Assembly: GCA_964426135.1 (NCBI GenBank)
Contig: CAYRPN010000013.1
Span: 9,213-73,212 of the forward strand
Length of the DNA: 64,000 bases
Direction of reading: 5' to 3'
Origin: CAYRPN01 sp964426135
GTDB lineage: Bacteria; Planctomycetota; Phycisphaerae; Phycisphaerales; Phycisphaeraceae
In this document: positions 1-8,480 of the stretch, in pieces
How the letters are laid out: each line of letters opens with the position of its first letter
Numbering within the stretch: position 1 is the first letter of the stretch
Notes under the pieces: model-generated
What the model was told of the DNA's origin: nothing
The model's database searches: none
The model's input: the letters and a program-made list of their open reading frames with translations, nothing else
Translations under genes and position numbers: made by a program

Positions 1-550
1 TCGCCGGCGATCCGACATCGATCACACGCTCGCCTGGCTCTCCCATTCGAATCAGTCGCCGCCTGCTCTGTGCCGTCGCCGGGAAATGCAAATGCGCCAG
101 CTTGCTGATCGCGTGCCGCATCGCTTCGTCGGCGACTCCCTCGGCGCGATCGCCGCCATGAATGTGCGCCACGCGGAAGCCGCCGATGCTCGCGGCGCTG
201 GCGGCGGCGAAGGCTTCGATGCGGTCGCCGAGGACGACGACGAAATCCGGCCTCATCCGCGCGAACACGCTGCCGAAACCGGCGACGCCGCGGGCCAGCG
301 CCTGCACGTCCGCCGCACGGCCGACCTGGCCGCGCCGCTGCATCCGCACCTTGCCGTCGATGGTAAAGCCCGGCTCATCGCCACCTCCGCCACGCACATC
401 GCGCCACGTACCCGTGATCCAGTGAGCGCCGGCAACGATCGTGCGCAGGCGCAGACGCGGATCACCGCGGATCGCATCCATCACGCTGCGCAGCAACCCG
501 AACTCCGCCCGCGTACCGGTGACCACCGCGATGGTGCGTTTGTTTGCCAA
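1..550 (-). CDS. neuC: UDP-N-acetylglucosamine 2-epimerase (hydrolysing), NeuC family, partial
   Basis: The visible N-terminal part (about 183 residues) reads IAVVTGTRAEFGLL near the start, then FVVVLGDRIEAFAAA and VAHIHGGDRAEG. These are the signature segments of the hydrolysing UDP-GlcNAc 2-epimerase family that makes ManNAc or related hexosamines for nonulosonic acid synthesis. The gene continues beyond the left edge, so its C-terminal half is unseen. I chose the TTG at 548-550 because the family starts just before the TGTRAE strand; an in-frame TTG four codons upstream is an alternative. It lies 135 bp downstream of the NeuA-NeuB fusion on the same strand and would supply that enzyme's substrate. 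Confidence 0.85.
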   Translation of the reverse strand, partial: MANKRTIAVVTGTRAEFGLLRSVMDAIRGDPRLRLRTIVAGAHWITGTWRDVRGGGGDEPGFTIDGKVRMQRRGQVGRAADVQALARGVAGFGSVFARMRPDFVVVLGDRIEAFAAASAASIGGFRVAHIHGGDRAEGVADEAMRHAISKLAHLHFPATAQSRRRLIRMGEPGERVIDVGSPA

Positions 551-685
551 GGTGTTGCTCAACGATTCCCGTGAAGCAGTGAAAAGAGTTGGAACGATGA
601 TCGACGTTTAGCCGTCGAGCATTGCTCGACGCGGGCTCTGAACTATCCGGGAGATTCGTTGCGGCGAGGGAACGCGCGGAAGTAC

Positions 686-2653
686 TCACGCGCTCAACCG
701 CGTCTGTCCACTCAACTCGACAACGGGCAGCGACGCCGGCGCCACATCGCTCTCGCGCAGCAGTTCATTCGCCGCGAAATCGCGTGTCACCCGCATGCCC
801 ACGACATCAGCCAGTCGCGCCGCGGGGATTCCGGTGCCCGGCCGCTTCACGGTCACGTCCTCCCGGCAAATCACGTGTCCCGCCTTCATCGGCCGCGCGG
901 TACAGACGCTTTGCCGGGACAAGCGTCGAACTTCCGCCTCGATATCGGTTTCACTTCGATGTTCGCGTTCGTCGCTTGCGGCTTCGCATCCTTTGCCGCG
1001 CAGCGCCGCTTCCACCGCGCGAATCATGGTGACATACTCGGCAAACTGCCTTGGATCGAGGCTCGCCGCGTGATCCGGACCTGCCGCCGCGCGATCGTAG
1101 GTCAGGTGCCGCTCGATGAAACAAGCCCCCTGCGAGATCGCCAGCGCACCGCTGACCAGTTCCGTCGTGTGATCCGAGTAGCCGACAGGCAGACCAAAGC
1201 GATTCATGAGACCTGCGATGCGAGGAAGATTCGCATGCTCCATCGCCACGGGATACGCGCTGACGCAGTGCAGAAGCGCAGCAGGCGCGCCCTTGACCTG
1301 CGCCACGGTCGCGTCCAGTTCCTCGAAGCGGCATGTGCCCGTGGAAATCAGCAGCGGTTTGCCCAATGGCGTCATGGCCTCGATCAGCGGCAGGTTCACC
1401 GCATCCGGCGATGCGAACTTGATCGCATCCACATTCAGCGAGCGCATCGCCCCGGCGAGTTCGATGCTGAAGGGCGTGACGATGAACGCGAGGCCCAATT
1501 CGTGAGCGAGATCGCGCACCGTCGCCATCGCGTCGACCGGCAATTGCAGCGCATCGAGCATGCTGAACACGTCGTCCGCGTTCTCTTTCTGATAATCCGC
1601 CAGCGCCGCCTCCCGGCTCAGCAGCAAACGCGGATCGAAGAGCTGCAGTTTGATCGCGTCGGCTCCGCATGCCTTGGCGGCTCGCGTCAACTCCAACGCG
1701 CGGCCGAGGCTGCCATCGTGATTCACGCCGAGCTCGGCGATGACGTAAACCGACTGATCGTTCGCGATGCGCCGACCTCGGATGCTCACCGCCTGCGCGA
1801 AAGGCCGGCCAGTGATCGTCGAACTCGCCGCAGCGCCGAGCACCGCACGATCTCCGCAAAGCCCAGGGACGAGGTCCGCCGAGTCCCTGGGACGCCCCGC
1901 CATCATCGCCCGCGCCACTTCCAGATCCACCGCGTTGTCAATGTCCACGACCTCGCCCGGCTGCGTCACGACGGCGCGGCGATCCGTGCCGAGGAATGCG
2001 TGCGGCTCGCCGGCCCTTTCGATGAACAGCGATTCACGTCGCACCGCGATGATGCCGCCGTCGAGCATGTAGGTCGCGGGCAGATCCTGCCGGCGGTACA
2101 CGTGGTTCGGCTGGTAGTGCTCCAGCACATCGCCCTGCGGCCCGCTGAGTTTCTTCATCCAGAACGGATGCGTCTTGCCGACGGGACACACGCTCTGCAC
2201 GCTGTCGCAGCCTGTGGAGAAGAGCTTTTCAAGCGAGCGGTCGATCAGATCCATCGGCCGCAGCGGCACGTTCGCGTAGAGAATCACGACGGCGTCGCAG
2301 CGAATACCGTGCTGCGATTCCGCTGCCGCCACGGCATGCCGCGCCGCCGAGTCCACCGTGGCGGTGTCGTCGGCGAGATTCGCCGGCCTCGCCATGACTT
2401 CAACGCCGGCGCCGCGGGCAGCCATTGCGATCGCCTCGCCATCGGTTGAGACGACGATGCGGTTCACGCGCTGCGCCGCCTTTGCGTACTCAATGGTGTG
2501 CGCGATCATCGGCTTGCCGCACAGGTCGGCCACGTTCTTGCCGGGCAGCCCCTTGCTGCCGGCACGGGCGAGGATGACGCAGAGCGTGAGAAGGGGAGAT
2601 TTCGGATTGGGGATTTCGGATTTCGGATTTGCAAGAGAAGAATGGACAGCCAT
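686..2653 (-). CDS. Cytidylyltransferase-nonulosonate synthase fusion (NeuA-NeuB type)
   Basis: This is one 655-residue chain. Residues of about 20-250 are a CMP-sialate-type cytidylyltransferase (ILARAGSKGLPGKN and GKPMIAHTIEYA nucleotide-binding motifs). Residues of about 290-570 are a NeuB/SpsE-type PEP-condensing synthase (VIAELGVNHDGS, IKLQLFDP, VGYSDHTT), and a C-terminal SAF antifreeze-like domain contains KAGHVICREDV. NeuA and NeuB are usually separate proteins, so one polypeptide would condense the sugar with PEP and activate the product with CTP. The ATG at 2653 has an AAGGAG site just upstream. The first 15 or so residues are encoded by an intergenic-type ATTTCGGAT repeat, and no usable start lies between that repeat and the first strand. 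Substrate (sialic, legionaminic or pseudaminic) is not resolved. Confidence 0.88.
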   Translation of the reverse strand: MAVHSSLANPKSEIPNPKSPLLTLCVILARAGSKGLPGKNVADLCGKPMIAHTIEYAKAAQRVNRIVVSTDGEAIAMAARGAGVEVMARPANLADDTATVDSAARHAVAAAESQHGIRCDAVVILYANVPLRPMDLIDRSLEKLFSTGCDSVQSVCPVGKTHPFWMKKLSGPQGDVLEHYQPNHVYRRQDLPATYMLDGGIIAVRRESLFIERAGEPHAFLGTDRRAVVTQPGEVVDIDNAVDLEVARAMMAGRPRDSADLVPGLCGDRAVLGAAASSTITGRPFAQAVSIRGRRIANDQSVYVIAELGVNHDGSLGRALELTRAAKACGADAIKLQLFDPRLLLSREAALADYQKENADDVFSMLDALQLPVDAMATVRDLAHELGLAFIVTPFSIELAGAMRSLNVDAIKFASPDAVNLPLIEAMTPLGKPLLISTGTCRFEELDATVAQVKGAPAALLHCVSAYPVAMEHANLPRIAGLMNRFGLPVGYSDHTTELVSGALAISQGACFIERHLTYDRAAAGPDHAASLDPRQFAEYVTMIRAVEAALRGKGCEAASDEREHRSETDIEAEVRRLSRQSVCTARPMKAGHVICREDVTVKRPGTGIPAARLADVVGMRVTRDFAANELLRESDVAPASLPVVELSGQTRLSA

Positions 2654-2776
2654 TCGCTCCTTTGAGGTCGTGTTGGTAGGACGAGGTTTCATGAGAGGTC
2701 TCGGAAGCACATCACGTCGAAGCGTTCAATCTCTCAATCCCAACTCCGAAATCCCAGATCCAAAATCCGAAATCTC
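2594..2776. repeat. Inverted pair of ATTTCGGAT-type short repeats around the neuA-neuB start
   Basis: Runs built on GGGATTTCGGATTT lie at about 2595-2635, and inverted copies (CCGAAATC, CCAGATCC, CCGAAATC) at about 2735-2776. Related runs appear at about 30335-30365 and 35275-35300/35500-35550. The left copy is inside the predicted coding region of the NeuA-NeuB fusion. Confidence 0.6.
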
Positions 2777-2778
2777 CT

Positions 2779-4479
2779 TCACGGCCGATGCCATTCGTGA
2801 CAGCCGGCGCACTGCGGCCATTCGTTCCATTGCCCGGCCTGGTGCGCGGCGCGGATGGTCTGCACCTGCCGCCAGATGTCGGCGAGCGACGTGATCGCGG
2901 TGTCGCCGAGCACATGGGCGCCGAGCCAGTCCTGATCGCACAGGGCCGCGCGGCCGTCGGAAAGAATCGTGAGCCTCCGTTCCAGTTGCCGGCAAGCGAA
3001 GCGCCGCGGCGGCGCCATGCGCACGGGGCTGAGTTGCGGCATCAGTTGCGCCGCGCCGCGGCGGCCCGTTTGGGACGGTTCGATCACCGCGTGGCCGGCG
3101 AAATGCGTCCAGCGGTCGAAGAACGTCTCCATGTCCGCCAGCGTGTCGCTGGTTTTCACAAGTCGCGGCACGATCCACGGCAAGCCCGCGCGGCCGTCCG
3201 CATCCCGCGCGGCTTCGGTGCAGCGCTTGCCCCGTTCGATGAGCAGCCCGTGCAGACTCTTCACCACCTCGGCGAAACGGCCCTGGCCCATCACCTTCTC
3301 GTAGACCGCCGCGGTATCCGCGTTGATCCGCACGCTCACCACGTCGATGGGCAGCGCGAGCAGATCGCCGAGCGTCGCCTCATCCACGAGCAGATCGGTT
3401 TCGACGGCAATGCCTGCAACACCGGCTTCGCGCGCGGCGACGACCACGTCGCGCCAATCCGGATGGAGCAGCGCATCGCCAAGGCCGCCGAGCGTCAGAA
3501 CCGTGTCATCCGATTCGGCGATCTGTGCGATGAGCCGCCGCGCGACATCGATATCCATCGGCGGTCGCTCGATATCCACGTAATGCTGCGGGGTGATGCT
3601 GCCGCGCACGGCGCGCCGCGGAGTGAGTTCCAGCGTGATCTGGGCCGGCAGGGTTGTCTGCGGCGAAGCCATGACTTCGGCCGGGACGGAAGCCAAATCC
3701 GTCGCCGTCGCCACCGTCCGCGATGCGTCGGCGATCGCCATATCGACGCGTTGTGCGATCGCATCGAGCATTGCTCGCGATCGCTGGGTGTCATAAACGA
3801 ATCGCATGGCACACGACCGCACCGGCGCCGGGATCGGCACGCACACATCGAGGCCGATGGGATCGGCCTGCGGCTTGGTCGGCACATAGGCGAGGACCGG
3901 GCCGAAACCGGTCTGCTTCTCCGCGACATGCTCGAGCAACTGCCGCGCGACCGCGATGCCGCCCAGTCCCGGCGGTGCCTGCGTGAAGACCATCTTCATC
4001 GCTTCCGGCTGCGCGAGGTGTCGCTCCAGCACCTGCTCGCAATACGCCGGATCAATCAACGGCCAGTCGCCGCCGGCAAGCAGGGCGCTCATTGCGCCGC
4101 ATTCCTGCATGGCTGCAACCAGAGGCGCGGCCGGCAGCAGTTCGTCGTACACACAGGCGGAACCGAGCCCGCCGCGCCAACTGTGCAGTGCCCACTTGCG
4201 GGCCGCGATGCGCAGCGGCTGAAATCCATCGATCGACGTTGACGCTGGAATCCCAAAGGTGCGGATCGGCTTATCGACTTGGCAATCGCGCACGGCGGTC
4301 AGCGGCTGCTGATCGGCCGGATGCACCAGCACGATCGCCTCGATCCGCGGCACGCGAGCAATGCGGCACAGCGTGTGCTCCAGCACGGTCCTGTCGCCGA
4401 TGCGATGGAGCAGCCCGGACGGCGTGCCGAGCCGGCTGCGCTTCAGGTCAATCGGGATGAGGGCGATGATGCGGGGCAT
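2779..4479 (-). CDS. Nucleotidyltransferase-like domain fused to a degenerate radical SAM/SPASM domain
   Basis: The 566-residue protein begins with a SpsF/CMP-KDO-synthetase-like fold (LIPIDLKRSRLG, then TVLEHTLCRIARV). The usual lysine of the SxRLPgK motif is missing. From about residue 270 it follows the radical SAM/SPASM layout: LELTPRRAVRGSITP where LTxRCNlxCxxC is expected, GGLGDALLHPDW for GGxGEPLLHP, and a C-terminal SPASM part with RFAC, RAALCDQDWLG and CAGC. All three cluster cysteines of the radical SAM core are absent, while four auxiliary-type cysteines remain. It sits 42 bp after the Maf-like gene and upstream of neuA-neuB, so a role in nonulosonic acid glycosylation is likely. 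Activity is unknown; it may be a scaffold or binding protein. Confidence 0.7.
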   Translation of the reverse strand: MPRIIALIPIDLKRSRLGTPSGLLHRIGDRTVLEHTLCRIARVPRIEAIVLVHPADQQPLTAVRDCQVDKPIRTFGIPASTSIDGFQPLRIAARKWALHSWRGGLGSACVYDELLPAAPLVAAMQECGAMSALLAGGDWPLIDPAYCEQVLERHLAQPEAMKMVFTQAPPGLGGIAVARQLLEHVAEKQTGFGPVLAYVPTKPQADPIGLDVCVPIPAPVRSCAMRFVYDTQRSRAMLDAIAQRVDMAIADASRTVATATDLASVPAEVMASPQTTLPAQITLELTPRRAVRGSITPQHYVDIERPPMDIDVARRLIAQIAESDDTVLTLGGLGDALLHPDWRDVVVAAREAGVAGIAVETDLLVDEATLGDLLALPIDVVSVRINADTAAVYEKVMGQGRFAEVVKSLHGLLIERGKRCTEAARDADGRAGLPWIVPRLVKTSDTLADMETFFDRWTHFAGHAVIEPSQTGRRGAAQLMPQLSPVRMAPPRRFACRQLERRLTILSDGRAALCDQDWLGAHVLGDTAITSLADIWRQVQTIRAAHQAGQWNEWPQCAGCHEWHRP

Positions 4480-4521
4480 GTTTGCATTCGGAAATCGAAC
4501 TCTGTCGTGGTGGTGACAGAG

Positions 4522-6471
4522 TCAAGCGGCAGTGTGGCTTGGACTCCCCACCCTCTTAGGGAGGGGAATCGAGACAGGCTTGCCGTGCTGCTGCACTCGC
4601 TCCAACCCGCCTTCGAGGATGTTCAGCGTTTCGCTGTACGCCTGCCGCAGCCATTCGATGTTTTCGATGTCGCGCTGAATCTGGCGGCGCTGCTTTTCGT
4701 AGGGGTCCGACTCCGACGCGCTGTCGTGCTGGATGGCGCGATCCGCGCGCACCCGGCGAAAGACGCCGATCGTGTTCAGGTCGTTGACGAGATTGAAGGC
4801 GTCGCTGAGCGCCTCGACCTTCTTCTTGTTTCGCTCGACCCGTGCGAAAAGTTTCTCCACGCGCACGAAGTCGCGCTGGTGCTCGCCCATCTGGCGCAGC
4901 GCGGGAATCGTGTCATCGGCCAGGCGATCGAGTTCCCGCACTTCCTCGATGCGCTGCCTCAGCAATTCCTCCGCGGCTCTGACTTTGCCCGGGTCCAGTT
5001 TCGCAGTGACCGCGGGCATCGGTGGAACAGGACGCGTTGCGTGTTCCGCCAACGCGTCGGCCAGCGTTGCGAGCGAAGCGCCCTTCTTCGGCATGCCGCC
5101 TTCGGTGCAATCGAGCACGGTCTGCGAAGCGGTGGAAAAATCGCGCTCGAACTGCTTCAGGTAGGTGATCATCTGCTCGTCGGAGTAGATGGGTCGGCCG
5201 TGGATGTCCTCGCACTTGTGCAGGTGCCGGCGGTGGCGCACGATGCGCTGCCACTCCATCATTTCAAGCGTGTTGAAAGGCCCAAGCTCCGGCGCCCAGA
5301 CCTCGTGGATCGCGGTGCCAGGACAGTAATAGAGGCCGTCGGAAAAGCCGAGGTCCTGCCCGATGAGCAGGATCGGATTGCAGCCCAGATGCTGAGCGAG
5401 ATAGAAGGACAGATGCGCGACCGTCGCGCCGTCGCGAATATTGATCCGCGGCCTGGCGAGGGGGCCGAGCAGGCGATCGAGGAACCGGCTCTGCGTCATG
5501 CGCACGGGGCCGGGGAAACTTTCGACGATCGTGGGATTCGCCTTGGGCTCGGCGACGAGCGTGACATCGGGCAGCGCGGGCAGGCCTTCGTAGAAGCGGC
5601 GGGAAATCTCGTGGTAATCGAGCGCGGTGACGAAGTCGGGCCGGATGCCGCGATCGAGCAGCGGCTTGAGCGTGGTCTGGGCGGTGATGACGACGACATT
5701 GCGTCGTACCTGCGGATCGCACAGAAGTTCGACGTTCTTGGCGAGACTCGGCCCGGCGCTGACGCAGATGGCGGGATAGCCCGCGGCAGCGCCGAAAAGT
5801 TCATCGGTGGTTGCCCCACCGACGTACGGCGCGAGGTTGGCGGTGAGATTGCGGTAAGTGCGGGTGGAGTTGACGAGCGCCGTGGCGACATTGGTGCGGG
5901 CGAATGCGGTGACCTCCGCGACGAGCTTGCCGAAGGCGTTGAACTTCTCGCCGCTGATCTGCCTGCTGGGCGGATGCGTGACCAGCACGGTGCCCTGGGT
6001 GAGCAGCGCGGCCTGCTTTTCAATGCGATTGAGGAGTGCCGCACGATCGGTCGTTTCGTCCGCCAGAATGAGCTGCGAATGCCCCAGCCACTGCGAGTGA
6101 TCGATGCGCTCCAGCACCGCCCGCAGCAGCGGGAGATCAGGCTCGAACACGATGAGGATGGCGTCTTCACCGATGCGCGGCGCGAGGCGTGCGATGTGGT
6201 ACCCCAGGCCAAAGCCGAGCATGACGACGCAGGCGTGCTTGCCCAGGTCGACGGATTCGAGCAGTTTCGCGGCTTCGGATTGCGGATCGAATCGGCTGGC
6301 GAGCGACAGCGTCCGGCCATCGCGCAGCAACGTCGCGGTCGGCGGCCCGGTACGTGAGGCGGACCAGTCCAGCGGCGCGGGATCGACGCAGGACAGCCGC
6401 GCGGCAAAGGCGGGCTCGAAGCGCGCCAACGCCGCGAGGTTCGCGGACAAGATGCCTGTGTTTTCGCTCAT
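4522..6471 (-). CDS. Motility accessory factor (Maf/DUF115) family glycosyltransferase
   Basis: The 649-residue protein matches the Maf/DUF115 (MptE-like) family. It has a Rossmann-like segment (CVVMLGFGLGYHIARLAPR), the conserved core AICVSAGPSLAKNVELL, PDFVTALDYHE, and NPILLIGQDLGFSDG followed by a tyrosine- and proline-rich loop. The last 150 residues are helical and charged. Family members in Campylobacter, Aeromonas and Clostridium transfer pseudaminic, legionaminic or sialic acid to flagellin, which fits the neuA-neuB and neuC genes downstream on the same strand. I chose the ATG at 6471 (MSENTGIL) because the frame upstream of it is low-complexity sequence read through the 8-bp tandem array. 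AGGGA lies a suitable distance upstream. It is probably the first gene of this glycosylation operon. Confidence 0.85.
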   Translation of the reverse strand: MSENTGILSANLAALARFEPAFAARLSCVDPAPLDWSASRTGPPTATLLRDGRTLSLASRFDPQSEAAKLLESVDLGKHACVVMLGFGLGYHIARLAPRIGEDAILIVFEPDLPLLRAVLERIDHSQWLGHSQLILADETTDRAALLNRIEKQAALLTQGTVLVTHPPSRQISGEKFNAFGKLVAEVTAFARTNVATALVNSTRTYRNLTANLAPYVGGATTDELFGAAAGYPAICVSAGPSLAKNVELLCDPQVRRNVVVITAQTTLKPLLDRGIRPDFVTALDYHEISRRFYEGLPALPDVTLVAEPKANPTIVESFPGPVRMTQSRFLDRLLGPLARPRINIRDGATVAHLSFYLAQHLGCNPILLIGQDLGFSDGLYYCPGTAIHEVWAPELGPFNTLEMMEWQRIVRHRRHLHKCEDIHGRPIYSDEQMITYLKQFERDFSTASQTVLDCTEGGMPKKGASLATLADALAEHATRPVPPMPAVTAKLDPGKVRAAEELLRQRIEEVRELDRLADDTIPALRQMGEHQRDFVRVEKLFARVERNKKKVEALSDAFNLVNDLNTIGVFRRVRADRAIQHDSASESDPYEKQRRQIQRDIENIEWLRQAYSETLNILEGGLERVQQHGKPVSIPLPKRVGSPSHTAA

Positions 6472-6600
6472 CCGACGTATCCCTGTTATCGGAATGTCGG
6501 AGTGAAACGCTTGAAGCGCGGGCAGACGCGCACCGCGGCCGGTGCGGTGATGGCGCGGGGCATCAGGAACGCCGGGCGATTCGCACGAGCGACGGAATCC

Positions 6601-6758
<158 letters not shown>

Positions 6759-6837
6759 GAGTCAATCGTTTCGATTACTGACGCCCCGCCCCCTATCATT
6801 GACCGCTGAAGATTTCGGGCCTAGTCGGAGTCCTGAC

Positions 6838-8154
6838 ATGAACTGGCAACCGCTGGACACCTGGATCGTCATCATCGCCGCGCTCTGTGCGTTGTCCTGC
6901 GCGCTCTTGGGCAATTTCCTGGTGCTGCGGAAGATGAGCATGATGGGCGACGCGATCAGCCACGCGGTGCTGCCGGGGATCGCCATCGCTTTTCTCCGCA
7001 CCGACTCGCGCGCGAGCCTGCCGATGTTCATCGGCGCGGCGGCGGCGGGCGTGATCACGGCGGTGTTCACGCAGTGGATCCGATCCTTCGGCAAGGTGGA
7101 CCACGGCGCCGCCATGGGCGTCGTGTTCACCACGCTCTTCGCGATCGGCCTGATCCTGCTTTCTGGTGACGCGGCCAAGCAAGTGGACCTGGACCCCAAG
7201 TGCGTGCTGTATGGCGCGATTGAAACCGCGCCGCTCGACACCGTGCCGATCAGCGTCGCCGGCGTCAACGTGGCAGTGCCCCGCGCGGCGATCGTGCTGG
7301 CGGCGGTGCTGGCGGTCAATGCCCTCGTCGTCACGCTGCTCTACAAGGAGTTCAAGATCACCTCGTTCGACCCCGCGCTGGCGACCACGCTGGGCATCAA
7401 CGCCAACCTGATGCACTACCTGCTCATGACGCTGGTGGCGATCACGACCGTGGCGTGTTTCGAAGCCATCGGGTCGATCCTGGTGATCGCCATGCTCATC
7501 GTGCCGGCGGCGGCGGCGCACCTGCTGACGGACCGCATGGGGCGGATGATCGGGATCAGCCTCGTGTTCGGCGCGGGTAGCGCGGCTCTGGGGCACATCG
7601 CCGCCATCACGGTGCCGCAGGCATTCGGCTTTCGCGACACGACGACGGCCGGCAGCATCGCCACGATGGCGGGCATCCTGTTTTTCATCACCGCCCTGTT
7701 CGCACCAAGGCACGGCGTGCTGACCAAATGGCGCAACCGCCGAACCCTGTCCCGCCGCATCACTCGCGAAGACGTGCTGGGGTTGTTGTACCGAATCGAG
7801 GAACGTGCCGGCGTTGTGGGCGTCACGCCCATGACCGAGATCGCCAACTCGCTGATGCTCGCCGATGGGACGGCCAGGGCCGCGGTGAGTCGGCTGCTGC
7901 GCGATCGACGCGTCGCTGTGGCTGACACGGGCGTCACACTGACTGACGCCGGCCGCGCGGAAGCGCGCGAACTGATTCGCGCCCATCGCCTGTGGGAAAC
8001 CTATCTGGAACGGAACCTGCCCCTGCCCGTCGACCATCTGCACGCGCCGGCTGAGAACCTGGAGCACATCACCGACGCCGACCTCCGCAATCGCCTCGCG
8101 GAGGAGACGGCCCATCCGACGATGGATCCGCAGGGCAAGCAGGTGCCGCAGTAA
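6838..8154 (+). CDS. Metal (Mn/Zn/Fe) ABC transporter permease with a C-terminal DtxR-like tail
   Basis: The N-terminal 290 or so residues are an ABC-3 family permease with about eight hydrophobic segments and the typical LGNFLVLRKMSMMGDAISHA start and EAIGSILVIAMLIVPAA loop. Residues of about 305-438 form a winged-helix and dimerisation segment like MntR/DtxR (EDVLGLLYRIEER, GTARAAVSRLLRDRR, GRAEARELIRAHRLWETYL, HLHAPAENLEHI). Such permease-regulator fusions are known in planctomycetes. The ATG at 6838 begins the first membrane helix. No ATPase or metal-binding lipoprotein gene lies nearby, so the partner subunits must be encoded elsewhere. The tail may sense metal on the cytoplasmic side rather than bind DNA; that is inference. 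Confidence 0.85.
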   Translation: MNWQPLDTWIVIIAALCALSCALLGNFLVLRKMSMMGDAISHAVLPGIAIAFLRTDSRASLPMFIGAAAAGVITAVFTQWIRSFGKVDHGAAMGVVFTTLFAIGLILLSGDAAKQVDLDPKCVLYGAIETAPLDTVPISVAGVNVAVPRAAIVLAAVLAVNALVVTLLYKEFKITSFDPALATTLGINANLMHYLLMTLVAITTVACFEAIGSILVIAMLIVPAAAAHLLTDRMGRMIGISLVFGAGSAALGHIAAITVPQAFGFRDTTTAGSIATMAGILFFITALFAPRHGVLTKWRNRRTLSRRITREDVLGLLYRIEERAGVVGVTPMTEIANSLMLADGTARAAVSRLLRDRRVAVADTGVTLTDAGRAEARELIRAHRLWETYLERNLPLPVDHLHAPAENLEHITDADLRNRLAEETAHPTMDPQGKQVPQ

Positions 8155-8199
8155 GCGCGCGGGTGCCGGCTTGTCAGAGCCGGCGTCTGTATCTGCGTC

Positions 8200-8336
8200 G
8201 TAGGGTGGGCATTGCCCACCACGTGACACCTTGGACACTCAAGGACACTCTTCCTCGTCGATGTCGTGGGTGACGACGCGAACTTGCCGCATCGGCTTTG
8301 CCGCCGCGCGCAAGTGGTGGGCGGTGCCCACCCTAC
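8200..8336. repeat. Palindromic element, GTAGGGTGGGC family
   Basis: GTAGGGTGGGCATTGCCCACC at 8200-8220 is matched in inverse by GGTGGGCGGTGCCCACCCTAC at 8316-8336, with about 95 bp between. It fills most of the 326-bp gap between the permease and dehydrogenase genes. I see no gene inside. Confidence 0.75.
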
Positions 8337-8480
8337 GCCTGCGGAATTCAACGCCCCTGTTTCATGGCCCCTCTTGCACTGACAGCGTGCATCCTTTGCG
8401 GTATTCTGTCCGCCCGTTCGTGCGATCCACTCGTGCCGGTCGCCGCGCTGGTTCATTCGCAAGCAGACAAAGGAAAAGCC

